This document shows positions 8,970 through 18,009 of a stretch of DNA of 64,000 bases, piece by piece (the first letter of the stretch is position 1; each line of letters starts with the position of its first letter). The DNA comes from Pseudomonadota bacterium (GTDB lineage Bacteria > Myxococcota_A > UBA9160 > SZUA-336), in NCBI GenBank assembly GCA_003247575.1, contig QJZC01000020.1, positions 62,001 to 126,000 on the forward strand, in the 5' to 3' direction. The position numbers and the translations under genes are program-made. A model generated the notes under the pieces. The model made no database searches and was not told the origin of the DNA. It saw only the letters and a program-made list of their open reading frames with translations.

Positions 8970-9983
8970 GTGGACTTTGGCGATCTCAGCATACTGGTGA
9001 CAGGGGGCACGGGCTCGTTCGGCAATGCGTTCGCACGCTACGCTCTCGAGGTACTACGCCCAAGACGCTTGATCGTTTTCAGCCGGGACGAGGTCAAACA
9101 GCTCGAGATGCGGCGCGCGCTAGGGTCTAACGGCGACCACGTACGCTACTTCATCGGCGACGTTCGCGATAAGGAACGCCTGTACCGCGCCTTTCGCGGT
9201 GTCGATCTGGTCGTGCACGCCGCCGCACTCAAGCAGGTGCCCACCGCCGAGTACAACCCGCTCGAGGTGATCCAGACCAACGTGCTCGGCGCATCCAGCA
9301 TCATCGACGCCGCAATCGATTGCGGCGTCCGTCGAGTCATCGCGCTCAGCAGCGACAAGGCCGTCTCACCCGCCAATCTGTACGGTGCGACGAAGCTGTG
9401 TGCAGACAAGCTCTTCGTCGCGGCGCACTACTACGCGGGATCGCGCGACACTAAGTTCTCGGTGGTGCGCTATGGGAACGTCTCCGGCAGCCGCGGTAGC
9501 GTCGTGCCGCTGTTTCGCGAGCGCAGCCGCACGGGCGCGTTGCCGATCACCGATCCCCGTATGACCCGATTCTGGATCGAGCTGGACGAAGCGGTTCGAT
9601 TCGTCCACCGAAGCGTGTCGGTGATGCAAGGATCCGAGATCTTCGTGCCGCGTCTGCCCAGCGTGCGCATTGTAGACGTCGCGCGCGCGATCGCGCCCCA
9701 CTGCCGCCACGACGTGGTCGGCTGTCGCCCGGGCGAGAAGCTCCACGAGGTGCTGGTGAACGAGGAGGAATCTGCCCGCACCGTCGAGTACGACGATCTC
9801 TACGTCGTACACCCGTTTACGGCGCGCGGGGCGCAGGTCGGGCCGCTAGGATGTGGCCGCAGAGTTCCTGAGGGCTTCTGCTACTCGAGTGACCGAAACG
9901 ATCACTGGCTCGGAATCGACGAGCTGCGCCACACGCTCGCAACGACCAGCGAGCCTCGCATCGTCGCCGCGGCTGGTTCGTGA
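8970..9983 (+). CDS. pseB: UDP-N-acetylglucosamine 4,6-dehydratase/5-epimerase (PseB type)
   Basis: A 337-residue extended SDR that removes water from UDP-GlcNAc and inverts C5, the first step to pseudaminic acid. The NAD-binding motif TGGTGSFG is near residue 11, the motif SSDKA near 127 and the active-site YGATK near 137. The segment VVHAAALKQVP near 87 is characteristic of the PseB/FlmA/CapD group. It is the first gene of a tightly packed operon that also encodes PseC- and PseG-type enzymes, which supports the inverting rather than the retaining reaction. GTG 8970 is preceded by GAGGA. Confidence 0.88.
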   Translation: MDFGDLSILVTGGTGSFGNAFARYALEVLRPRRLIVFSRDEVKQLEMRRALGSNGDHVRYFIGDVRDKERLYRAFRGVDLVVHAAALKQVPTAEYNPLEVIQTNVLGASSIIDAAIDCGVRRVIALSSDKAVSPANLYGATKLCADKLFVAAHYYAGSRDTKFSVVRYGNVSGSRGSVVPLFRERSRTGALPITDPRMTRFWIELDEAVRFVHRSVSVMQGSEIFVPRLPSVRIVDVARAIAPHCRHDVVGCRPGEKLHEVLVNEEESARTVEYDDLYVVHPFTARGAQVGPLGCGRRVPEGFCYSSDRNDHWLGIDELRHTLATTSEPRIVAAAGS

Positions 9984-9998
9984 GCAGTCAAAAGACTC

Positions 9999-10982
9999 AT
10001 GTATACACCAACAAGGGACAGATGCGCGATCGCTCCTCAGGTGCGTACGTTCGGGCGCACCGGGCACCAGGTATCCGCGCTCGCGTTGGGCACCGTATCG
10101 CTCGCGTGCGCGTACGGGATCGCAGAGCCCGGTTCGACGGCGGCGTGCCCGGACCCCAACCTCGCACTCAGAGTGATCCGTGAGGCGCGCGCGCATGGAA
10201 TTTCACTGTTCGATACGGCTCCCGCCTATGGAGAGGCCGAGGTTCTGTTGGGCCGCGAACTCGCGTCTGATGCGGATTGCACGATCACCACCAAGCTCGC
10301 CCCGCCCGTCGACCAATGCGGGCGTGCCCTCGAGGGGCAGGCGCTGGAGCGCGCGGTCATATCTTCGGTGGAAGCGAGCCTCGAGCGCCTCGCGCGGCCT
10401 CGCATCGATGTCCTGCTCATTCACAACGCGACCCTCGACGTGCTACAGGACTCCGCTCTGATCGAGGCCCTCTTGCGGCTTCGCAAGCGCGGCCTGGTCT
10501 CCCACCTTGGCGTGTCGGTCTATCGCGAAGACGAAGCCCTGGCGGCCATGCGCGGCGACGCGTTCGACGTCGTGCAAATCGGTCTCAGCCTGCTCGATCA
10601 ACGCCCGCTGCTGCGCGTGCTGCCCACCGCCCAACGCCTGGGAATTGCGATCATCACACGCTCGGCGCTACTCAAGGGCGCCCTCACTTCGCGCGCCCGT
10701 TGGCTGTCTCCTCGCCTTGCCCACGTGCACGCGGCAGCCGATTCCGCGCGCCGCGCGCTCGAAGTTAGCTGGGAGGAGCTGCCCGCGATCGCGCTGCGCT
10801 TCTGCCTCGGAGTCGAAGGAGTGTCCTCGACACTAATCGGCGTCCACGACCTCGACGAACTCACGGCCGCTCTCAGGGCTCAGTCCGATGGCCCCTTGCC
10901 CAAGGCTTTGATGTCGCGCACTGCCGGCCTCGCGAGCGTCGATCCCGCGGTCGTCAATCCAGCGCTCTGGGATCTGCCGTGA
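9999..10982 (+). CDS. aldo/keto reductase
   Basis: A 327-residue NAD(P)H-dependent oxidoreductase with a TIM-barrel fold. FDTAPAYG near residue 70 carries the catalytic Asp and Tyr, TTKLAP near 95 the lysine and LLIHN near 130 the histidine of the aldo/keto reductase tetrad. It lies 15 bases after pseB and overlaps the next gene by GTGA, so it belongs to the nonulosonic acid operon. Aldo/keto reductases recur in sialic-acid-like clusters but their step is not established; reduction of a keto sugar or of a side-chain carbonyl is possible. No strong ribosome site precedes ATG 9999. Confidence 0.85.
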   Translation: MYTPTRDRCAIAPQVRTFGRTGHQVSALALGTVSLACAYGIAEPGSTAACPDPNLALRVIREARAHGISLFDTAPAYGEAEVLLGRELASDADCTITTKLAPPVDQCGRALEGQALERAVISSVEASLERLARPRIDVLLIHNATLDVLQDSALIEALLRLRKRGLVSHLGVSVYREDEALAAMRGDAFDVVQIGLSLLDQRPLLRVLPTAQRLGIAIITRSALLKGALTSRARWLSPRLAHVHAAADSARRALEVSWEELPAIALRFCLGVEGVSSTLIGVHDLDELTAALRAQSDGPLPKALMSRTAGLASVDPAVVNPALWDLP

Positions 10983-12151
10983 GCGACGTGCTGAGGTACG
11001 GCTCCCATATCATCGAAGACGTCGATCTCGACGCCGTCGTTGCCGCGCTTCGCTCCGACAAGTTGACGCAAGGATCGCGCGTGGCCGAGTTCGAGTGCGC
11101 GCTTGCCGAGTACACGGGCGCGAGCCACGCCGTCGCCGTCTCGAGCGGCAGCGCTGCACTCCATCTAGCCTGCATCGGGCTCGGCCTGCGCGATCAGGCG
11201 GCCGATGGAAGCGCACGTGTCGCGACCGCACCTCTGTCCTTCGTCGCGACCGCCAACGCGATCGTCCATTGCGGCGCGCAGGCACACTTCGTCGACGTTG
11301 GTTGCGAGGACTGGAATCTGTGCCCCGACCGGCTCGCACAGTCATTCGAAGACCCTGCTTTGGGTCCGCTGCTGCGCGGCGTCATCCCGATCGATTTCGC
11401 GGGCCATCCGTGCGATATCGAGTCGATTGCAACGCTGGCGCGTGCGCACCGTGCGTTTGTGATCCGCGACGCCTGCCATGCCTTGGGCGCGCGCTGGATC
11501 GACCGCAGCGGGCTCGAGCATCGCGTCGGTGACTGTGGCTACAGCGATGCCACGGTGCTCAGCTTCCACCCTGTGAAGCACATCACCACGGCCGAGGGCG
11601 GGGCGATCCTCACCAGCTCGGCAGCCCTCGCCCAACGGTGTCGGGAGTTGCGCGAGAACGGCCTCGTGCGCGACACCTGCCCAGATGCGCCGTGGGTCTA
11701 CGAGATGCACAGCCCCGGCTTCAACTATCGCCTGAGCGACCTCCACTGCGCGCTCGGGCTTGCTCAGCTGCAGCGTCTGGATGGCTGGCTCGCACGGCGT
11801 CGCGAGATCGCGCACCGCTACGATGAGCTGTTCGCAGGCGTGCCCGAAGTCGTCACGCCGGCGGTCGGTCCCGGCGTCACTCACGCCTACCACCTGTACG
11901 TGATTCGTGTCTCCGATCGGGCTCGCGTGTTCCACGAGCTGCGAGCGCAAGGGATCGGGGTACAGGTGCACTACGTCCCGATTCATAAGCAACCGTACTA
12001 CCGCAAACGGCAGCCTGGGCTACGCCTGCCCGAAGCCGAGGCGTACTACGCGCGCGCACTATCGATTCCGATTCACGCGGCGTTGCTCGACGCCGACGTG
12101 CTGCGCGTCGTCGAGGCCGTAAAGCGCGCGGTTGTCGAGACGCGCTCATGA
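10979..12151 (+). CDS. pseC: UDP-4-keto sugar aminotransferase (PseC type)
   Basis: A 390-residue DegT/DnrJ/EryC1-family PLP enzyme that aminates C4 of the PseB product to give UDP-4-amino-4,6-dideoxy-AltNAc. The PLP lysine is in SFHPVKHITTAEGG near residue 200, the strand IDFAGHPCDI near 137 and the RDACHALGA aspartate near 162 contact the cofactor, and PGFNYRLSD near 245 and the HVHYVPIH-like segment near 330 are family features. The GTG start overlaps the previous stop (GTGA). Adjacent pseB and a pseG downstream support this specificity over other sugar aminotransferases. Confidence 0.88.
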   Translation: MSDVLRYGSHIIEDVDLDAVVAALRSDKLTQGSRVAEFECALAEYTGASHAVAVSSGSAALHLACIGLGLRDQAADGSARVATAPLSFVATANAIVHCGAQAHFVDVGCEDWNLCPDRLAQSFEDPALGPLLRGVIPIDFAGHPCDIESIATLARAHRAFVIRDACHALGARWIDRSGLEHRVGDCGYSDATVLSFHPVKHITTAEGGAILTSSAALAQRCRELRENGLVRDTCPDAPWVYEMHSPGFNYRLSDLHCALGLAQLQRLDGWLARRREIAHRYDELFAGVPEVVTPAVGPGVTHAYHLYVIRVSDRARVFHELRAQGIGVQVHYVPIHKQPYYRKRQPGLRLPEAEAYYARALSIPIHAALLDADVLRVVEAVKRAVVETRS

Positions 12152-14160
12152 CGGCAAGCCGCGCGCGCTGCTATGCGCTCTTCCACCTGAATCTGGCCTA
12201 CTCCTCGATCGAGGTAACGCAGCGTCCAAAAGTGATCGAACGCTGCTACTGGCCGCTGCTCGAACTCGTGCGAGCGACTCGGCTCCGGCCGGGGATCGAG
12301 CTCAGCGGGTACACGCTCTCCGCGATCCAGGGGATTGCGCCCGAGTGGGTGGCTCAGCTGCGCGCGCTGCTCCAGGAGGACCGCTGCGAGCTCATCGGCA
12401 GCGGCTATAGCCAGATCATCGGGCCCCTCGTGCCCGCCGACGTGAACGCGATCAACCTTCGGCTGGGAAACGAAGCCTACTCGATGTATCTAGGTGGATC
12501 TCCGCGAATCGCTCTAGTAAACGAGCAGGCCTATTCGAGCGGGCTCGTTCCCCTGTACCGTGAAGCCGGCTATCAGGCCATCGCGATGGAATGGAACAAC
12601 CCGGCCGCGCGTCATCCGGAATGGTCACGTGCACTCCGCGACGCGCCGCAGCGGGCACTGGGAGCCGATGGTAGCGCGTTGCCCCTGCTGTGGATCGACA
12701 CGATCGCGTTCCAACAGCTGCAGCGCTTGGCGCACGGCGAGCTCGAGCAGAACGACTATCTCGCTTACCTCGAGCGAGCTCTGCGCGAAGCCTCCACCGC
12801 GGAGATCGCGCTGCCGCTCTATGGGAACGACGCAGAGATATTCGACTATCGACCCGCCCGCTTCACAACTGAGGCGGCGATCGATCCTCGCGGCGAGTGG
12901 CGGCGAATCGCGAACGTGCTCGGCGCGCTCGAGCGCGACGAGCGGTTCGCGTTCGTCACGCCGTCGGAGGCGCTCGCATGCACCGCCAATGCGGCCATCG
13001 CGTTGCGGCTCGAATCCGCCGAAGAGCCGATCCCGGTCAAGAAGCAAGAGAAGTACAACGTCACGCGCTGGGCGGTCACCGGGCGCAACGACCTCGCCAT
13101 CAACACGGAGTGTTGGCGCCTGCTGCGCGCGCTGCGCGCGAAATCCTCACCCGACCCACAGCTGGAACGCGCGCTCTGCAGTTTCTGGGCGAGCGACTAC
13201 CGCACGCACATCACGGAGGCGCGGTGGCGCGAGCTGCGGGCCGAGCTCGCCAAGGCGCTCGCGCAGCACGCCGAAGGCTCTCGGCAGATCGTGCGCGAGA
13301 GCGTAACACCACTAGGCGGCGACTCGGGCCAATGCAGCGGCCGAGAACCACTGCGCAGGCGCGGTCGCCTGCTCGACGTGGAGACCGCCCAGGTGCGCGT
13401 CACGCTCGACCTCGGGCGCGGCGCGACGGTTCGCTCGCTCGCGTTCGCGTCGCTCGGCCCTGCGCCGCTGATTGGCACGATTCCTCACGGCTTCTTCGAC
13501 GATCTCGCGTTGGCCGCAGACTTCTATACCGGCCATACAGTGATCGAATTTCCCGGGGCCTCTCGCGTCACCGATCTGGCTCCGGTCGAAGCGTCCGGTC
13601 AGCGCGTGCGCGGCGAGCTGGGCGAGGCCATCCGAATCACCGCTGTCGTACACACATCGCTCGGTGCAGTCGGAAAGACCATCGACGTCTTCGAAGATGC
13701 GCCTCGGATCCGGATTCGGCTCGACTTCGACTGCGACCTTCCACGCCGCGGTACGTTTCGCACCGGCTTCGTCACTGCGCTTCCAACCGCTTTCGCGCGC
13801 GAACGGCTCTTCTTCCGGACGCACAACGGCGGGCGCGACGCGGAGACCTTCCTCCTGGCAGGACGTCACGTGCGCCATGGAGCCGCGGTCAGCTCCCTCG
13901 TATCGGCGCGCTCCGGTCTGGGCGCGACGGAAGGGCGAGTGAGCTTCGGTGACCATGAACGCTGCATCGCGATTCGGTTCGATCCAGCCGAGGTAGCGGC
14001 GTTGCCGCTGCTCGAGTATCGCGACGTCGGCGACAGCTATTGGCTGCGGCTTGCGTTCTCGCTCGCGGAGATCGACGAAACCCGCGGGCTGCCGGATCTC
14101 GACGATCGGCCAATGCCGGCGCCGAGTTTCTGCTTCGAGATTGCTGCGGAGCAGACATGA
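12148..14160 (+). CDS. glycoside hydrolase family 57-like protein in sugar locus
   Basis: A 670-residue protein. The N-terminal ~300 residues match the GH57 (beta/alpha)7 barrel layout, with HLNLAYSSIE at the start, LVNEQAYSSG near 130 (candidate catalytic Glu) and YGNDAEIFDYRPARF near 228 (candidate acid Asp). A helical middle section contains YNVTRWAVTGRNDLAINTEC near 300. The C-terminal ~250 residues are beta-rich, like the sandwich domain of alpha-mannosidase-like enzymes. GH57 enzymes act on alpha-glucans or alpha-galactosides. Its place inside the operon, overlapped on both sides (ATGA), suggests trimming or editing of the glycan being made. The substrate is unknown and catalysis unproven. 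Confidence 0.75.
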   Translation: MTASRARCYALFHLNLAYSSIEVTQRPKVIERCYWPLLELVRATRLRPGIELSGYTLSAIQGIAPEWVAQLRALLQEDRCELIGSGYSQIIGPLVPADVNAINLRLGNEAYSMYLGGSPRIALVNEQAYSSGLVPLYREAGYQAIAMEWNNPAARHPEWSRALRDAPQRALGADGSALPLLWIDTIAFQQLQRLAHGELEQNDYLAYLERALREASTAEIALPLYGNDAEIFDYRPARFTTEAAIDPRGEWRRIANVLGALERDERFAFVTPSEALACTANAAIALRLESAEEPIPVKKQEKYNVTRWAVTGRNDLAINTECWRLLRALRAKSSPDPQLERALCSFWASDYRTHITEARWRELRAELAKALAQHAEGSRQIVRESVTPLGGDSGQCSGREPLRRRGRLLDVETAQVRVTLDLGRGATVRSLAFASLGPAPLIGTIPHGFFDDLALAADFYTGHTVIEFPGASRVTDLAPVEASGQRVRGELGEAIRITAVVHTSLGAVGKTIDVFEDAPRIRIRLDFDCDLPRRGTFRTGFVTALPTAFARERLFFRTHNGGRDAETFLLAGRHVRHGAAVSSLVSARSGLGATEGRVSFGDHERCIAIRFDPAEVAALPLLEYRDVGDSYWLRLAFSLAEIDETRGLPDLDDRPMPAPSFCFEIAAEQT

Positions 14161-14561
14161 TGCGCGCGCCCTGCCCAACGATCGCGGAGCTTCATCCCTA
14201 TCGCGGCGGATGTACGCTGGAGCTGCGATGCCAGCGCTGCAGTCACGCGTTCCGGGTAGATCAAGACGCCATCGGCGGCGTCGCCTTCGGACGGCACCCG
14301 TGTCCCGCGTGCGCGTTCGAGCACGAACTGTGGCCCGACGACTTCGTGGCCGCCGTGCTGCGCGCATTCCAGAGTGATCTCGGAGATACTGCGCGGGAGA
14401 CCGAGCAGGCGACGCAGCTCGCGGAGCGTTGGCACCGCAGCCCGGTGTTCCGTGAGCTTCTCTGCTATCGCGGAGTCGACTTGGGCCCGCCGACCGAGCG
14501 CGAGCTCCTGACCGAGATCAGCGAGGCGCTGCGCCGCCTTCCTCCGGAGCCCCCGCGATGA
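14157..14561 (+). CDS. small zinc-ribbon-like protein
   Basis: A 134-residue protein whose ATG overlaps the GH57 stop by ATGA. Two cysteine pairs, CQRCSH near residue 23 and CPACAF near 44, are spaced like a zinc ribbon. The rest is helical and charged, with WPDDFVAAVL near 60 and a C-terminal helix. It also overlaps the next gene by four bases, so it is translated as part of the operon. I recognise no family. It might be an adaptor for the adjacent glycosyltransferase, but this is only positional inference. Confidence 0.65.
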   Translation: MMRAPCPTIAELHPYRGGCTLELRCQRCSHAFRVDQDAIGGVAFGRHPCPACAFEHELWPDDFVAAVLRAFQSDLGDTARETEQATQLAERWHRSPVFRELLCYRGVDLGPPTERELLTEISEALRRLPPEPPR

Positions 14562-16963
14562 CACGCACGGTGCTTCTCTACGACGTGTCATCGCTTGAGA
14601 TGTACCCATGGGTAGCGGGTCTGCTCGCGAGTGGCGTGGAGTGCGTGATGAATGGCACCGCGCTGCGCCAGCGCATGCGCGCGGATGGTCAGCCGCTCCA
14701 TTGCTGGGAGGACTTCCAGCCGAGCGACCTATCAGGGTGCGTGGAACGCGAGATCATGCGCATCGCCAACGGCGTATCTGAGGCGCTGTCTACTCATGAA
14801 GGTGTCGTTGCTTTCGAGACGCCGCGCGGAAACCTGCTTCGAGGCAGCGGACAGCGCCTGTTCGAGCAGGTTTTGGGGATGTTCTCGCGGCAGATCGCCT
14901 TGATCGAGACCTTCGATCGGCTGCGCTCGGAGCGAGACGTAGGCTTGGTCGTGCTCGGCTGCGACAACAATCACCTCGAACGGACCCTCGTCGGGGCAGC
15001 GCGCCGCGCCGGGATTCCGTCACTGCAGCTGGCTCACGGACTGAACGGCCCGGTGCGGATCCGCATTGCGGGGGAGATGCACACCGTGTATGCGGACGAG
15101 GTCGCGGTCTATGGCGAACGCGCACGTCGCAATCTCATCGCGAGCGGGAACGTCCCTGATCGCATTCACATGACTGGTGCGCCCGCGTGGGATGCGCTCT
15201 ACGGGCCGACCGCGCGTATCGATGCCGCCGAAGCACGCCGCCGCCTTGGCCTAGATCCCCATCGCCCCACCGTGCTGTTCCTGCCGACGTGCTGGCACGG
15301 GAGCTCGAGCATCTTCGGCTACAATGTGCAGCGCTTCGCCGAGACCACCAAGGTATTGCTGGGCGCTCTGCGCCAGCGCGCGCCGCTCGCACAGCTGCTG
15401 ATCCGGCCCCACCCGGGCGAACGCCTGCTTTCCAAGAAGACTCCGGCACAGACTGCGCGGTGGCTGCGCGAGTACGAGTCTTGGATTCGTGCACACCATG
15501 GTGTCGATGCGCGGGTCATTCAAGACCGCAAAGTCGAGGTCATCCGGGCATCGGACGTTGCGATCACGCCCGGCTCGTCCACAGTGATTCCCGAACTGAT
15601 GATCCTCGAGCGCCCCGTGATTCGCGTGCGCGGATGGGAGGGAGACGACCTCTACGGCGAAACCGACGGCGTGCAGGTGGTGGAGCGCGAGGGCCTCGCC
15701 GACGCCCTCGCGCGCGCTCTCGGGGATCGCGCCGCGCGCGACGCCATGTTGGCGCAGCAAGCAGCAGCGCTGCCGGACCTGAACTTCAAGAGCGATGGGC
15801 GCGCATCGGAGCGGGTGGTCGACCTGATTCTTGCCAAGCTCAATGCTTCGCCCGCGCGCGGGGTGCCGGAAGGTCGGGGTTTTCTGCACCCGGTCGTGGC
15901 ATGGCACCGTGCTGACCCGGCCGATGAGGCCACCGAGACTCAGCTCATCTGGCAACTCAAGATGCGCGATATCGAGCTGACGATCCGCGAGCTGGGCGAT
16001 GCATCGCCAGCTGACGCTTCCCTGGTTCATGTGTTCGGCTCCGCCCGCCAGCTGCTCGCGATCGCCGAGCGCTCGGGCGCTGCCAAGCTCGTATGGACTC
16101 CGACCAGGCTGCCCTGGATCGACGAGAGCTGGCTCGCCCAGGCGATCCGGGCGATCTATGGCGAAAAGTGCGACACCGGCGAGCGCGAGGCGTACCTGAT
16201 GGCGCTCGCGGACGGTAGCCTCGAGGTCGATGGTGCGCTGCGGGGACACCCCAATCTCGAGCACCAACGGGCTCGCTTGGAGCTGCGCGCGGCGCTCGCG
16301 CGCGCCGATTTTGTCTGCGTTGGCTCCATGTGCGACGCCCGGTACCTGCTGTGTGAGGCGAAACCGCCGGAGCTGCGCTTCCGTGCGCTCACCCCGGCGG
16401 TCGTGACTCCCGGCGACGGTGGCGGCGCGACGAAGCGCTGCTCGCTCGCGGATGCGGTGCTGTGTACGGGAGCGATCGAACCGCGCGGGAATCAGCTTCT
16501 GCTCCTCGAAGCGCTGCGTCCGCTCGGGCTCCGCGCGGTACTCGACGGGGCTATTGCCGACCCAGAATATGCCGATCTGTGCAGGAAAGTCGGCGGCTAC
16601 AGAATCGCTCACCTCGGACCCCTGACGCGCGAGGCGCGCGCGGTCGCACAGCGCGGGGCGGCATGCGTCGTCTCGGCGGGCTTCGCTCAAACGGCCGGCA
16701 TCGCGCTGCTTCGCGCGGCACTCGAGCGCCGGCCGCTGGTCATCGGTCACGACCATGGCCAGATCGAGCAGCTGGACACGTTTGCGATGTACTGCGATCC
16801 GTTCGACGTCGCGTCGATCCGCAACGCGGTCGAGCGCGGGCTCAACCAGCCGGCAGAGCGCTGGGGGACCCTGTGCGAAATTCTGGCGAAGCGCTGCGCG
16901 CCCGCGAGCGCGGCCGACGCCCTGGCTGCCCTCTACGACCAGACGCTCGGCGCTACGTCATGA
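14558..16963 (+). CDS. two-domain glycosyltransferase-like protein
   Basis: An 801-residue fusion of two GT-B-like halves. Residues ~80-420 resemble capsule/CDP-glycerol polymerase-type transferases or the UDP-GlcNAc epimerase fold, with RPHPGE near 288 and a donor-site-like segment ITPGSSTVIPELMILERPVI near 345. Residues ~540-800 look like the C-terminal donor-binding half of a GT4 enzyme, with LCTGAIEPRGNQLLLLEAL near 635 and an expected E-x7-E-like region SAGFAQTAGIALLRAALERR near 710. It probably transfers the nonulosonic acid or a neighbouring sugar in the cytoplasm. Double-domain architecture at this length is unusual for a Pse locus. Donor and acceptor are unknown. Confidence 0.65.
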   Translation: MTRTVLLYDVSSLEMYPWVAGLLASGVECVMNGTALRQRMRADGQPLHCWEDFQPSDLSGCVEREIMRIANGVSEALSTHEGVVAFETPRGNLLRGSGQRLFEQVLGMFSRQIALIETFDRLRSERDVGLVVLGCDNNHLERTLVGAARRAGIPSLQLAHGLNGPVRIRIAGEMHTVYADEVAVYGERARRNLIASGNVPDRIHMTGAPAWDALYGPTARIDAAEARRRLGLDPHRPTVLFLPTCWHGSSSIFGYNVQRFAETTKVLLGALRQRAPLAQLLIRPHPGERLLSKKTPAQTARWLREYESWIRAHHGVDARVIQDRKVEVIRASDVAITPGSSTVIPELMILERPVIRVRGWEGDDLYGETDGVQVVEREGLADALARALGDRAARDAMLAQQAAALPDLNFKSDGRASERVVDLILAKLNASPARGVPEGRGFLHPVVAWHRADPADEATETQLIWQLKMRDIELTIRELGDASPADASLVHVFGSARQLLAIAERSGAAKLVWTPTRLPWIDESWLAQAIRAIYGEKCDTGEREAYLMALADGSLEVDGALRGHPNLEHQRARLELRAALARADFVCVGSMCDARYLLCEAKPPELRFRALTPAVVTPGDGGGATKRCSLADAVLCTGAIEPRGNQLLLLEALRPLGLRAVLDGAIADPEYADLCRKVGGYRIAHLGPLTREARAVAQRGAACVVSAGFAQTAGIALLRAALERRPLVIGHDHGQIEQLDTFAMYCDPFDVASIRNAVERGLNQPAERWGTLCEILAKRCAPASAADALAALYDQTLGATS

Positions 16964-18009
16964 CGTCCGCACCACGAATCGTCCTGCGCTGTGACGCGTC
17001 CTCGGAGATGGGGATGGGCCATCTACTGCGCTGCGAAGCGCTGGCTCACGCTCTGCAAGGCCTTGCAGCATGTGAGATCCACTTCGCGCTTCGCGGCTCC
17101 GACCAAGCGGCCGCACGCATCGAGCGCGCGGGCTGGAAGCTGATCCGGCTCCCGCTCGAAGCTGGGGTCGCGGCCGACGTTCTGGCGTCGCAAGCCAGCG
17201 AGCTCGCGGCGAGCGCCGTGATCTTCGACGTGCGCGATCCCGTTCCAGAACGGAGCCTGGACGCGCTCCGCCAGCGACCGACCGTGCTCGCGCTGATCGA
17301 TGACGAGAGCCCGATGCGGCTCGCCATGGATCTGATCTTCTCTCCGCCGATGCCTCAAGCCCTGAGCCTCGATGGCTCCGGACTGCGGGGCGCGCACTAT
17401 ATCGGCTGGGACTGGATTCCACTGCGCCAGTCCTTTGCCGAGGCCGCCGCGATAGCGCCGGCGGCGCTCGCTGACGACGCACCGCTCCTGGTGTGCATGG
17501 GGGGCGCCGACCCGGCGGGTCTGACCTTCAAAGCGATGTACGCTCTCGAGCAGATCGAAGCCTTCGTGCCGATCACCATCGTAATCGGTGAGTTCTGCGC
17601 ATACGAGCAATCGCTGCGCGGACTGTGTGCGCGCAGTCGCCATCGCATCGTGCTGCGCAAGGCGGTCGAGGACATGCCGACACTGATGCGGACGCACGGC
17701 TTTGCGCTCGCTTCGTTCGGAGTCACGGCATACGAGCTGACCGCGCTGGGGCTGCCCGCTCTCTATCTGTCGCTCACGCCGGACCACGCGGTGTGTGCGG
17801 CCGAGCTCGAGCGTCACGGCGTTGCACGCCATTTGGGCTTGGGAAGCGACGTCTCGGAGAAGGAGATCGCTCGAGCGCTGTGCGAGCTGCATGGCGGCCG
17901 GGACATACGCGGCGCGATGGCGCAACGCGCGCGCAGCCTGATCGATGGCCTTGGCGCGAGCCGCATCGCGGCTGCGATCTTGGAGCAAGTAGACAAGCAA
18001 GATGTCTGA
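16960..18009 (+). CDS. pseG: UDP-2,4-diacetamido-2,4,6-trideoxy-altropyranose hydrolase (PseG type)
   Basis: A 349-residue inverting GT-B-fold hydrolase that releases UDP to give the free diacetamido hexose, the fourth step of pseudaminic acid synthesis. The signature RCDASSEMGMGHLLRCEALA at the N-terminus carries the catalytic histidine of GMGH. CMGGADPAG near 180 is the UDP-binding glycine region, and FGVTAYELTALGLPAL near 245 is the C-terminal nucleotide site. ATG 16960 overlaps the previous stop (ATGA). The long open frame upstream of this start is a shadow. No PseH acetyltransferase is found next to it. Confidence 0.88.
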   Translation: MTSAPRIVLRCDASSEMGMGHLLRCEALAHALQGLAACEIHFALRGSDQAAARIERAGWKLIRLPLEAGVAADVLASQASELAASAVIFDVRDPVPERSLDALRQRPTVLALIDDESPMRLAMDLIFSPPMPQALSLDGSGLRGAHYIGWDWIPLRQSFAEAAAIAPAALADDAPLLVCMGGADPAGLTFKAMYALEQIEAFVPITIVIGEFCAYEQSLRGLCARSRHRIVLRKAVEDMPTLMRTHGFALASFGVTAYELTALGLPALYLSLTPDHAVCAAELERHGVARHLGLGSDVSEKEIARALCELHGGRDIRGAMAQRARSLIDGLGASRIAAAILEQVDKQDV

